From positions 186,001 through 250,000 of the forward strand of contig VTFK01000115.1 of assembly GCA_009617715.1 (NCBI GenBank): a stretch of DNA of 64,000 nucleotides, given 5' to 3'. The stretch comes from Plectrocnemia conspersa (Eukaryota > Arthropoda > Insecta > Trichoptera > Polycentropodidae). Below are positions 1 through 64,000 of this stretch, one piece after another (positions within the stretch are counted from its first letter, which is position 1; every line of letters begins with the position of its first letter). The notes beneath the pieces are model-generated. The model was not told the DNA's origin. It searched no databases and worked only from the letters and a program-made list of their open reading frames with translations. Both the position numbers and the translations under genes were made by a program.

Positions 1-64000
<64,000 letters not shown>

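Overview
This is an AT-rich insect genomic window that lies almost entirely inside one gene on the minus strand: scribble (scrib), the LAP-family (leucine-rich repeats plus PDZ domains) cell-polarity scaffold. Thirty-two coding exons can be placed, from part-way into the LRR block (62861) to a large C-terminal exon that runs off the left edge (position 1). They carry about 1,740 codons. The N-terminal exon(s) lie beyond 64000 and the stop codon lies left of position 1. The protein reads very close to Drosophila Scribble in the LRRs, the LAP-specific linker and all four PDZ domains. The host order cannot be fixed from sequence alone; I assume a non-dipteran insect because the introns are large and repeat-rich.

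Layout from 5' to 3' of the gene, right to left. 62744-62861 is a lone LRR exon, followed by a 24.6 kb intron. 36782-38150 holds six LRR exons with tiny introns. 28211-35120 holds the linker exons, including an in-frame cassette-like exon and a poly-aspartate tract. A 16.2 kb intron follows (12044-28210). 9975-12043 holds PDZ1, PDZ2 and linker exons; 6269-9901 holds linker, PDZ3 and PDZ4; 1-4852 holds C-terminal linker exons.

The two giant introns are packed with transposon debris. They contain a Tc1-like and a Tigger/pogo-like transposase pseudogene, a Tc1/mariner non-autonomous element with TA target sites, hAT-type elements with intact 8-bp target-site duplications (one nested in a piggyBac-like MITE), a tRNA-derived SINE family, LTR-like repeats, and a tandem pair of about 1.5 kb terminal-inverted-repeat elements with a diverged third copy.

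The most interesting non-repeat signal is at 17496-17877 inside the 16 kb intron. A same-strand open reading frame ends in a phase-matched splice donor, and its leader carries an initiator and a downstream promoter element at exactly the canonical spacing. This predicts an alternative promoter for a Scribble isoform that lacks the LRRs but keeps all PDZ domains.

Three places in the gene do not read through cleanly: a missing GT donor at 37340, a frame slip near 563, and an ambiguous donor at 11466-11470. They suggest either small assembly indels or unusual splicing.
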